Of a DNA stretch of 64,000 nt, positions 21,563 to 29,521 are shown piece after piece. Below the pieces are notes generated by a model. It was not told where the DNA came from, ran no database searches, and saw only the letters and a list, made by a program, of their open reading frames with translations. Source of the DNA: Gammaproteobacteria bacterium (GTDB taxonomy: Bacteria > Pseudomonadota > Gammaproteobacteria > Burkholderiales > Burkholderiaceae_C); NCBI GenBank assembly GCA_025359085.1, contig JANYHL010000057.1, positions 1-64,000 of the forward strand, read 5' to 3'. Each line of letters opens with the position of its first letter. The stretch's first letter is position 1. The position numbers and the translations under genes are program-made.

Positions 21563-22117
21563 CTGTGCTTGCGTAAGACGAATATCGACTTCTCGGTCGA
21601 CGTATTTCCATTCCTCTGACGCACGCAGTTCGGAAAGCAGCATGTTGAACTCAACCTCATGAATTGGCGCGTATTCGAACCAATTCAGAAAATCGAACGG
21701 TTCACTTTCTGAGAGGTCGCGGCAGTGGTGGAGCTTGCGCGCTACTGCAGGCAAGTATTGAAGCCCGATTTGGACGTGCTTCGACTGTTCGAAAACGCTC
21801 CGGCGTTCGTCTTGCGTGAGCTCCCACCAAGCTGCGTTCTTCCGGATCGGTATTAGCGCAGCGAACGTTGCTTCTGGGCGCGCCAGACCTTGCTGCTTCG
21901 CTACAATTTCATTCTTCTCTGCGCGCATGACATATCGTTCATTGCTGGTTATTCCACGAAGTATCCAGGGTGCATTGGTTTCAGATTGCACCTCTGAAGC
22001 GGATACGACGTTGAGCCTTTTGGCTTCAGGCAGTGGCTCGCCAACTCTGGTTTCGGCCCTGACAATCCGCCAAGGGCCAATGTCTGCGCCGACGAATGCA
22101 AATAATCGTGTATTCAT
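21557..22117 (-). CDS. Chlorite dismutase-superfamily-like protein, integron cassette ORF
   Basis: WILRGITSNERYVMRAEK...ALIPIRKNAAWWELTQDERRSVFE...LQYLPAVARKLHHCRDLSESEPFDFLNWFEYAPIHEVEFNMLLSELRASEEWKYVDREVDIRL. Confidence 0.65.
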   Translation of the reverse strand: MNTRLFAFVGADIGPWRIVRAETRVGEPLPEAKRLNVVSASEVQSETNAPWILRGITSNERYVMRAEKNEIVAKQQGLARPEATFAALIPIRKNAAWWELTQDERRSVFEQSKHVQIGLQYLPAVARKLHHCRDLSESEPFDFLNWFEYAPIHEVEFNMLLSELRASEEWKYVDREVDIRLTQAQV

Positions 22118-22136
22118 TTCAACCTTTCGTGTTGAG

Positions 22137-22199
22137 GTCTAACGTTTGAAATCAGGGGACGCCAGCTTGCTGGCGGTCCCCTGGATTGAATTGTTAGAC
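22137..22199 (-). repeat. attC recombination site (63 bp, well conserved)
   Basis: GTCTAAC...GTTAGAC perfect consensus ends flanking AGGGGACGCCAGC-TTG-CTGGCGGTCCCCT hairpin; overlaps stop of the 22194-22895 ORF. Confidence 0.88.
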
Positions 22200-22895
22200 G
22201 GCAGCATTTGAACGGACCCCATATTTTTGGAAGTGTTGTTCCATCATTTCGTCTCCGCCAAAGTCCCGCTGTAGTAGCCGAAGTCTTTGAAGGTTTTTGT
22301 CGTCCCCTTCATAGGGGATGTCCGTCCAACCTCTCGGAAGTCCGACGGACTCTTCAATGTCTTCAATTGTCCAGCCAAGTGCGGCAAGACCTTTCTCTGT
22401 GAAGATTGCTCGCGGATCAACGTACGCCCAGAAGTCTCGATAGCAACGTTCAATTACCTTTAGTACCTCTACGAAATATTCCTCAGCAAGTCTTGTGACC
22501 TCTCCAGCCGGAGCCTTTTCTAGCCCGCCGATGTCCACAAAATACGACAGGTGCTTTACTTCGCCGTTACGCATTGTTCCTGTGTGTCCTACCGGTATTT
22601 CTCCAACTTTTTGCAAGTAATTTCTAAGGTTTACGAAATATTTGGCGAGATCATTTGACCTCAATCCTTCTTGCTCTCGTGCGTACCAAGAATCGAAATC
22701 TGGATACTTTGACATTACGGCCTGAAGAGAAAATGTGATGCTTCTCGCTGCGGATGTGAATGCGCTTAGGACGTATGAGAATTCGTGATAGCGCCCTTGA
22801 ACCGATTTCAGCATTTCAAGAAAGTAATCGGCCTCTCCAACTTTTTGCGCGACGATGTAGAAGCCTTTGGACGGGAATTGAAACTTTTCAGTCAC
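22194..22895 (-). CDS. Hypothetical alpha-helical protein, integron cassette ORF
   Basis: Intact 233-aa ORF between attC core sites at 22193-22199 and 22915-22921. Confidence 0.7.
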   Translation of the reverse strand: MTEKFQFPSKGFYIVAQKVGEADYFLEMLKSVQGRYHEFSYVLSAFTSAARSITFSLQAVMSKYPDFDSWYAREQEGLRSNDLAKYFVNLRNYLQKVGEIPVGHTGTMRNGEVKHLSYFVDIGGLEKAPAGEVTRLAEEYFVEVLKVIERCYRDFWAYVDPRAIFTEKGLAALGWTIEDIEESVGLPRGWTDIPYEGDDKNLQRLRLLQRDFGGDEMMEQHFQKYGVRSNAAV

Positions 22896-22921
22896 CTCAA
22901 ATTTCCTTTGGCCGTTCTAAC

Positions 22922-24440
22922 GAATGAAAGGGATTTCCCCGTCCCGAGCAAGCCGCGCCCCGTGGGGGTTGCGGTTTACGGCAACTGAGTGCCAAGATGG
23001 AGAGGCAAATCTTTTCATCAACTCACTTGAGAGGGGAAATCATGGCTATCGTAACCGTTGGAATCGATCTCGCCAAGAACGTCTTTGCAGTGCACGGCGT
23101 CGATGAGTTCGGCAAACCTGTGTTGGTGCGCCCGGAGGTGCCCCGCGCCAAACTTCTGGAGCTCATCGCCAATCTGCCACCCTGCCTGATCGGCATGGAA
23201 GCGTGCTCCGGCGCCCACCACTGGGCCCGAGAGTTCGCCAGGTTCGGGCACACCGTGCGTATGATGGCGCCGAAGTTCGTTGTGCCCTATCGCATGAGCG
23301 GCAAGCGCGGAAAGAACGATGCGGCCGACGCGGCAGCAATCTGCGAAGCCGTTACACGGCCCAACATGCGCTTTGTGCCTGCCAAAAGCATCGAGCAGCA
23401 GTCGCGCCTGTTTGTGCACCGTGCGCGCCAGGGCTATGTGGAGCAGCGCACCGCGCTTATCAACCGCATTCGAGGCTTGTTGTCCGAACTTGGCATCGTG
23501 CTGCCGCTCAAAGCCGCCACCGTGCGCCGTGAAGCACACCAGCATCTGGAGGACCTGCCAGGATGGTGCAACACCGTGGTGGGCGATGCTCTGAGTGAAC
23601 TCACTCGCCTGGACGAACGCATTACCCAGTACGATAAATACATCGCCCAGTCAGCTAAGGACGATGCACAGGCCAGACGGCTCATGCAGCTCGGTGGCAT
23701 TGGTCCGGTCACTGCCAGCGCCATTGTCGCCACCGTGGGGAAAGGCCACGACTTCAGTTGCGGACGTCAGTTCTGTGCTTGGCTGGGCTTGGTTCCAGGT
23801 CAATACAGCTCGGGTGGCAAGCAGCGCCTGGGCCGCATTACCAAGGCCGGTGACCCGTACTTGCGCACCCTGTTGATCTTGGGTGGCAAAGCCGTGCTGG
23901 CGGCAGCCAAAAATAAGACCGATCCAGTGAGCCGCTGGGCGATTTCAGTACAGGAGAGACGCGGCTATTGGAAAGCCGTGGTGGCTATCGCGGCAAAGAA
24001 TGCGCGCATGTGTTGGGCCATGCTGCAGCGCGGCGAGGCGTTCAAGATGCCTGCGTAATCAGGTCAATGTGGCAGTATTTGAAATCGAAGTTGTTGATGT
24101 CACCGTGTGATGACTTGTCGTTGATGAGTGAAAGGTTTAGACCTGCGCCGGGGAATGCTCGTTTAGCTCAAGGAGGTCAACTGGGTTGGGCAACCAATTC
24201 TGAGCCTCGACTAACGAATGGAGCCCTCGGCGCGCGTCTTTCATCAGGGTCCGCTGCAAGCAAAGCAGCCTCGAATGACCGTTTGTAGTTTCGCCGTCCA
24301 CATGCCTTGCGCTCTATAGGCAACGACCGATAGCACGGGAGATACAGAGGGAGAAAGGGATTCAGGTTTCGTGGTCAATCGCTGCGCGATTCAACCACGA
24401 TGGAATTCTGTTTGACAAAGGTAGGGAAGCCCTTGTAGTT
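22922..24440 (+). mobile_element. IS110-family element, IS1111-like group, inserted in an attC site
   Basis: Transposase plus candidate subterminal inverted repeats AAGGGATTTCCCC (22928-22940) and GTAGGGAAGCCCTT (24421-24434); attC core remnants on both sides. Exact ends approximate. Confidence 0.7.
23043..24058 (+). CDS. IS110-family transposase (DEDD/Tnp20 type)
   Basis: VGIDLAKNVFAVHGVDE...GMEACSGAHHWAREFARFGHTVRMMAPKFVVPY...KNDAADAAAICEAV...LMQLGGIGPVTASAIVATVG...FCAWLGLVPGQYSSGGKQRLGRITKAGDPYLRTLL. Confidence 0.95.
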
Positions 24441-24499
24441 TGAGGTAACCGGCCTCGCGCGCTTTATGCGCGAGGTCGGTGTTGACCGAGAGGTTAGCC
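24435..24499 (-). repeat. Part of an attC site truncated by the IS110 element
   Basis: Minus GGCTAAC overlaps the stop codon of the 24494-25216 ORF, followed by CCGACCTCGCGC-ATAAA-GCGCGCGAGGCCGG hairpin; opposite core GTTAGAA lies across the IS at 22915-22921. Confidence 0.6.
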
Positions 24500-25216
24500 A
24501 TCACCGTCTTTCCTTTGCACTCGTGATGGCAACTTTGTGGTACACGACTGAAGTGATTCGGCTGCTTGTTCGATGAGAGCTGATAGCTCGGAAACCGCTT
24601 GTGCCTCTTTATCTGCACTAACAGGTACCTTGAAATACCTAAGTCCTGCAACCTCAATGCGGTCACGTTCGTGAACGAACAGCCTATGCACTGAGAGAGA
24701 CATGAGCGGCGCATCTGCACGAGTGTCGACTGGCCGAACGAAGGGGAATACCTGCCCTTTTTCACCTTCTTTTGCATTACGCACCGTCAGAACTAGCGAC
24801 GGTCCAAGCACGCCGTTGGCTTGGCTTTGGCTAAAGTTACGCGGATACGCCTCCACACCCTTCTGGTTTTGGGCTGAGAGATTTCCGATCTCCACTTCCA
24901 CCGATCTTCCCGCAGGAACAGTCGATGCCACAACAAATATTGCCGTCATGTCGTTAAAGGCGGCACGGCTGAAGTAAAGCGTGTTGTTGTTATACATCGC
25001 CTCAGCAAGTGCGTCCGCATCATTGGCGCGAGGGAATGTTAGACAGAATACATTTCCGAAGCGGTGCTGCCCGTTCCACAGTTGTTGTTTTCCGGAAAAC
25101 CTCGCCTCCAGAAACTTAGAAGATAGTTGAAAGGATTGCTGCGCCGACACCGTACTTGTTTCAACTAAGGCCATGGCGGCTGAAAAGACGAGTAGGAACG
25201 AGTGGGGAATTTTCAT
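24494..25216 (-). CDS. Hypothetical secreted protein, first integron cassette ORF
   Basis: MKIPHSFLLVFSAAMALVETSTVSAQQ signal peptide; stop overlaps attC core; cassette boundary GTTAGCC at 25243-25249 (minus) upstream. Confidence 0.7.
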   Translation of the reverse strand: MKIPHSFLLVFSAAMALVETSTVSAQQSFQLSSKFLEARFSGKQQLWNGQHRFGNVFCLTFPRANDADALAEAMYNNNTLYFSRAAFNDMTAIFVVASTVPAGRSVEVEIGNLSAQNQKGVEAYPRNFSQSQANGVLGPSLVLTVRNAKEGEKGQVFPFVRPVDTRADAPLMSLSVHRLFVHERDRIEVAGLRYFKVPVSADKEAQAVSELSALIEQAAESLQSCTTKLPSRVQRKDGDG

Positions 25217-25354
25217 GGCGGCGGTCGCGTGGTGGTTGTGATGGCTAACGTAATGTAGATGGCAAAAGCCGGTCGATACATCCAGCCGTTGACGATACAT
25301 CTTCTATACAAAAACCCTGCAAACCGCTTGCAGCATGGTTACTTGACTCATATA

Positions 25355-25370
25355 CTGTATTTATATACAG
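25355..25370 (+). promoter_or_regulatory. LexA (SOS) box in the intI promoter
   Basis: CTGTATTTATATACAG = CTG-N10-CAG, 13 bp before the intI ATG; TTGACT at 25343-25348 as possible -35. Confidence 0.75.
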
Positions 25371-25383
25371 GTATAAATTTTTC

Positions 25384-26298
25384 ATGAAACCCGGCACTCC
25401 TCCGTTGAAATCGGCCCGCTTGCTCGATCAGGTGCAAGAGCGGGTTCGTTACCTGCACTATAGCCTCAAGACCGAAAAGGCTTATCTTTATTGGATACGT
25501 TTTTTTATTCGCTGGAATGCTGCCCAAGGGTCAGGTATGCGACACCCGCGCGACATGGGCGTGACGGAAGTTGAGGCCTTCCTCACCATGATGGCCACCG
25601 AACGCAAGGCATCTGCTTCCACCCATAACCAGGCACTGAGTGCGTTGTTGTTTCTTTATCGCGAAGTGCTCAATATCGATTTGCCGTGGTTAAACAACAT
25701 TGGGCGGCCGCAACAAACCAAACGCATTCCATCCGTGTTGACGAAAGACGAAGTTGCTGGTCTTCTGGCCCAAATGGATGGCATTGCCGCGCTGCTGGCA
25801 AAGCTGCTGTACGGCACGGGCATGCGCTTGATGGAGGGAATCCGCCTTCGGATCAAGGATGTGGATTTTGACCGCCACGTCATCATCGTTCGCGAGGCCA
25901 AAGGTGGCAAGGATAGCGTGGTCATGCTGCCGCATTCGCTGGCACCGACCTTGCGTTTGCAAATGCTGGCGGCGCGGGCGCAGTGGGAGGCAGACCGCCA
26001 AGCGCAGCGCGGCGGTGTAGAAACCCCGCACGCGCCGGAGCAGAAATACCCCCAGGTGGGCAATACGTGGGGGTGGTTCTGGATGTTTCCATCGCCAACG
26101 CTTTCAATTGACCCACGCAGTGGTGTCGAACGGCGGCACCATTTGTTTGAAGAGCGGCTACAACGGGCGCTCAAGAAGGCCGTGCCACTGGCTGGCATTC
26201 ACAAACCAGTTTCAGTCCACATCCTTCGCCATTCATTTGCCACCCACCTTCTGCAAGCTGGCACCGACATCCGCACGGTGCAAGATAGCCTGGTGTGA
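25384..26298 (+). pseudogene. intI: Integron integrase (IntI family tyrosine recombinase), 3'-truncated
   Basis: YLHYSLKTEKAYLYWIRFFIRW...; IntI-specific insertion GVERRHHLFEERLQRALKKAV; HILRHSFATHLLQAGTDIRTVQDSLV* ends before the GH and Tyr catalytic motifs. Confidence 0.88.
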
Positions 26299-26365
26299 TG
26301 AATGACCGCTCCCGCCGCCCTTCGCAGCAGCCCCAAACTTGTTACGTGATCCCAGAACGCGACCC

Positions 26366-26444
26366 GCAGAGATTGGGGCATGGGTCCCCGCCGATTTCTG
26401 GGCATTTGACAGCATGAGGCGGGGGGCCATGCCCCAATCTCTGC
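26366..26444. repeat. 27-bp inverted repeat with 25-nt loop (strong hairpin)
   Basis: GCAGAGATTGGGGCATGGGTCCCCGCC ... GGCGGGGGGCCATGCCCCAATCTCTGC, 25/27 complementary. Confidence 0.85.
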
Positions 26445-26464
26445 CACCAAAGCCATGACTTGCG

Positions 26465-28288
26465 TCACTCAGCCGACTGCTGCAACGCCCACATCTCCGC
26501 ATACCTCCCACCCGCTGCCAACAATTCCGCATGCGAACCCCGCTCAATAATCCGCCCCGCCTCCATCACCAGAATCTCATGCGCGTCCACCACCGTGGAC
26601 AAGCGGTGCGCAATCACCAGCGTGGTCTTGTTCTGCGCCACACTTTGCAGCTCGGCCTGGATGGCGCGCTCGTTGGCGGAGTCCAGCGCTGACGTGGCTT
26701 CGTCGAAGATCAATATCGGCGGGTTTTTCAGCAGGGTGCGGGCAATCGCCACGCGCTGTTTTTCGCCGCCCGAGAGTTTGAGCCCGCGCTCGCCCACCAT
26801 GGTGTCGTAGCCCTTGGGCGTGGCGTTGATGAAATTGTGAATGTGGGCGCTGCGGGCCGCATCGATCACTTGCGCGCGCGTGGCGCCGGGTTTGCCGTAA
26901 GCGATGTTGTATTCCACCGTGTCGTTGAACAGCACGGTGTCCTGCGGCACGATGCCGATCGCTTGCCGCACCGACGCTTGGGTGACTTGCTTGATGTCCT
27001 GCCCGGCAATCAATATTTGGCCTTGCTGTACATCATAAAAACGGAACAAGAGCCGCGCCAACGTGGACTTACCGGAGCCCGAGGGGCCGACCACCGCCAC
27101 GGTTTTGCCGCTTGGTATCTCGAAGCTGATGTCATGCAGGATCGGCCGCGCCGCCTCATAGGCGAAGTTGACGTGGCTAAACGTCACGTTAGCGCCATCC
27201 ACCCTGAGCGGCTGCGCACCCGGCAGGTCGGCAATTTCGCGCTCGCGCTCCATCAGGGTGAACATCTTGTCCAGGTCGGTCAGGCTTTGCTTGATCTCGC
27301 GGTACAGCACGCCCAAAAACCCGAGCGGAATGTAGAGCTGGATCATGAACGCGTTGACCATCACCAGGTCACCCAGCGTCATGTGGCCGTCGACCACGCC
27401 TTGCGTCGCGCGCCACAGCATGGCGACCAGGCCGGTGGCGATGATGAGCTGCTGGCCGGTGTTGAGCAAGCTCAACGTGCGCTGGCTCTTGAGGGCTGCC
27501 AGGCGGTAATTCTTCAGGTTTTCGTCGTAACGGTGGGCCTCGAACTCTTCGTTGTTGAAGTACTTGACGGTCTCGAAGTTCAACAGCGAGTCGATGGCCC
27601 GACTGTGCGCTTTGGAGTCGAGTTCGTTCATGACCTTGCGAAACTGGGTGCGCCACTCGGTCACGGTCACGGTGAAGCTGATGTAGAACACCAGCGCAAT
27701 GATGGTGATCAGGGCAAACCAGATGTCAAACTTGACCGCCAGGTAGGTCAGCACCATGGTCACTTCGATCAGCGTCGGGATGATGCTGTAGAGCGAATAC
27801 GAAATCAGCGAATTGACCGCGCGCGTGCCGCGCTCGATGTCGCGCGTCAGGCCGCCGGTCTGGCGTTCCAGGTGAAAGCGCAAGCTCAGGGCGTGCAAAT
27901 GGCGAAACACTTGCAGCGAGATCGTGCGCGACGCGCCCTCGGTGGCTTTGGCAAACACCAGCTCGCGCAACTCGGCGAACAAGGTGGTGGACAGGCGCAG
28001 CAAGCCATAGGCCAGCAGCAAGGCCGCTGGCACCACCAGCAAGGCGGTGGCGTCGATGCCGCCCTTGGGGTTCATGGTGTCGATCAGTTGCTTGAGCAGC
28101 AAGGGCACGCTCACGTTGGCTGTTTTGGCCGCCACCATGAACGCCAATGCGGCCATCACGCGCCATTTGTACTCCCACAGATAAGGGAACAGGCGCCTGA
28201 GCGTCGCCCAGTCAGAACGGGTGGGGGCAGGAACGGGCGCTGCAGGGGCGCCGTGGTCGGCGGAGGAATGGTGGCGCATGGGGGACAA
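26465..28288 (-). CDS. ATM1-type ABC transporter (fused permease and ATP-binding)
   Basis: Six-TM domain with LRDIERGTRAV-like motif; Walker A VGPSGSGKST, LSGGEKQRVAIART, ILIFDEATSALD. Confidence 0.92.
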   Translation of the reverse strand: MSPMRHHSSADHGAPAAPVPAPTRSDWATLRRLFPYLWEYKWRVMAALAFMVAAKTANVSVPLLLKQLIDTMNPKGGIDATALLVVPAALLLAYGLLRLSTTLFAELRELVFAKATEGASRTISLQVFRHLHALSLRFHLERQTGGLTRDIERGTRAVNSLISYSLYSIIPTLIEVTMVLTYLAVKFDIWFALITIIALVFYISFTVTVTEWRTQFRKVMNELDSKAHSRAIDSLLNFETVKYFNNEEFEAHRYDENLKNYRLAALKSQRTLSLLNTGQQLIIATGLVAMLWRATQGVVDGHMTLGDLVMVNAFMIQLYIPLGFLGVLYREIKQSLTDLDKMFTLMEREREIADLPGAQPLRVDGANVTFSHVNFAYEAARPILHDISFEIPSGKTVAVVGPSGSGKSTLARLLFRFYDVQQGQILIAGQDIKQVTQASVRQAIGIVPQDTVLFNDTVEYNIAYGKPGATRAQVIDAARSAHIHNFINATPKGYDTMVGERGLKLSGGEKQRVAIARTLLKNPPILIFDEATSALDSANERAIQAELQSVAQNKTTLVIAHRLSTVVDAHEILVMEAGRIIERGSHAELLAAGGRYAEMWALQQSAE

Positions 28289-28308
28289 TCTGAAAAACTA
28301 CCTCGATT

Positions 28309-28752
28309 GTGCCCATGTCTTCCTCCTTAAGCCGAAACACCGCCCACAGCCGCACACCCAGCGTCCAGTTACCGACCGACCAGGAGCTGGTGCTCAAGGT
28401 CATCCCCATGCCGGGTGACTGCAACGCCAATGGCGACATTTTTGGCGGCTGGGTCATGGCGCACGTCGATCTGGCCGGCTCGGTGGTGCCGGCGCGTTAC
28501 GCCGGCGGGCGCATGGCGACGGTGGCCGTGAATGAGTTTGTGTTCAAGCACCCGGTGCGGGTAGGCGATATTCTGTCGTTCTTCGCCAAGCTGACCCGCA
28601 TCGGCCGCACCTCGATCACAGTCAAGGTTGAGGTCTTTGCCGAACGGTTTGGCTCGCAGGGTGAATACACCAAGGTGACCGAAGCGTCACTCACTTATGT
28701 GGCGATTGACGAGACGGGCCAGCCGCGAGAAGTGCCAAAAAGACCAGTTTGA
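28309..28752 (+). CDS. Acyl-CoA thioesterase (YciA-like hotdog)
   Basis: MPGDCNANGDIFGGWVMAHVDLAGSVVPARYAGGRMATVAVNEFVFKHPVRVGDILSF. Confidence 0.9.
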   Translation: MPMSSSLSRNTAHSRTPSVQLPTDQELVLKVIPMPGDCNANGDIFGGWVMAHVDLAGSVVPARYAGGRMATVAVNEFVFKHPVRVGDILSFFAKLTRIGRTSITVKVEVFAERFGSQGEYTKVTEASLTYVAIDETGQPREVPKRPV

Positions 28753-28824
28753 ATTTGCTATATTTATTATAGCTATAAACACATATATGACGCGGGCTAG
28801 CGGCTTATTTTCCTTAAATTTTCC
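28753..28824 (+). repeat. Dispersed intergenic repeat family, copy C
   Basis: TTTGCTATATTTATTATAGCTATAAACACATATATGACGCGGGCTAGCGGCTTATTTTCCTTAAATTTTC. Confidence 0.75.
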
Positions 28825-29022
28825 GTGAACGCCCGATCCGGCTCATCGCCAAGCCCGCGCCTGTAGACGGGTTTCTGCAATTATCCGCAGTCGCCTGTCG
28901 TTTGCCCGACAGCGTGTCAGCCAAAAACCATGTCGATTTTCCAGCCTATGACCGATCTAACCGGAAGGCCAGGAAAGCTCTGAGTCATCCGCCACCCATT
29001 GGAATAGAGGGAAAGCAGGTCA

Positions 29023-29511
29023 CTAGGAGACGATATAGGCGCCGGAGCCAGTCGACAGCAATTTGCCGTCGGCGCCCAAAAACTCCATCCGGGTCGACGC
29101 CACCCGCGAGCCCAGCCGCATGACTTCAGCCCGCAATTCAAAGTACTCACCAATGCCGGGACGCAGGTAGTCGATGCGAAGGTCGATGGTGCCGAGCTTG
29201 CCAAACCGGTGCAGCCGTTGGAGGGGCGTCTCGTCCATATGGCGTGCGCCCAGGGCGGCCATCACGGCCAGGCCGCCCATGGCGTCGAGGCCAGCGCTGA
29301 TAACGCCGCCGTGAAGCCGGTTGAAACTGAAGTGGCCAACCAAGTCAGGTTTCATGTCGATGCGGGCCCGCACCTGGTTCGGCTTGAGCGACGTGATCTT
29401 CAAACCGAGTACCTGGTTGAAAACAATCATTTCCTCAAAGATTTTTTTCAGTCCGGTGACGAATTCGTCTTCGAACTCAACCTCGGGTTCAACTTGAATG
29501 TGTTTGGTCAT
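29023..29511 (-). CDS. PaaI-family thioesterase
   Basis: GHFSFNRLHGGVISAGLDAMGGLAVMAAL hotdog signature. Confidence 0.85.
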   Translation of the reverse strand: MTKHIQVEPEVEFEDEFVTGLKKIFEEMIVFNQVLGLKITSLKPNQVRARIDMKPDLVGHFSFNRLHGGVISAGLDAMGGLAVMAALGARHMDETPLQRLHRFGKLGTIDLRIDYLRPGIGEYFELRAEVMRLGSRVASTRMEFLGADGKLLSTGSGAYIVS

Positions 29512-29521
29512 ACCCTGATTT

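Noticed and set aside
24391-24777. 128-aa minus ORF overlapping the first cassette (contains NLSVNTDLAHKAREAGYLKLQG)
   Set aside because: Out-of-frame with the signal-peptide ORF; its tail is read-through of the attC hairpin rather than a protein domain.
26199-26547. Minus ORFs between intI and the ABC transporter
   Set aside because: Cross the inverted repeat and the intI tail in antisense; no protein signature.
26837-28330. 497-aa + strand ORF opposite the ABC transporter
   Set aside because: Antisense shadow ORF in high-GC sequence; low-complexity His/Gln/Arg composition and a well-conserved gene on the other strand.
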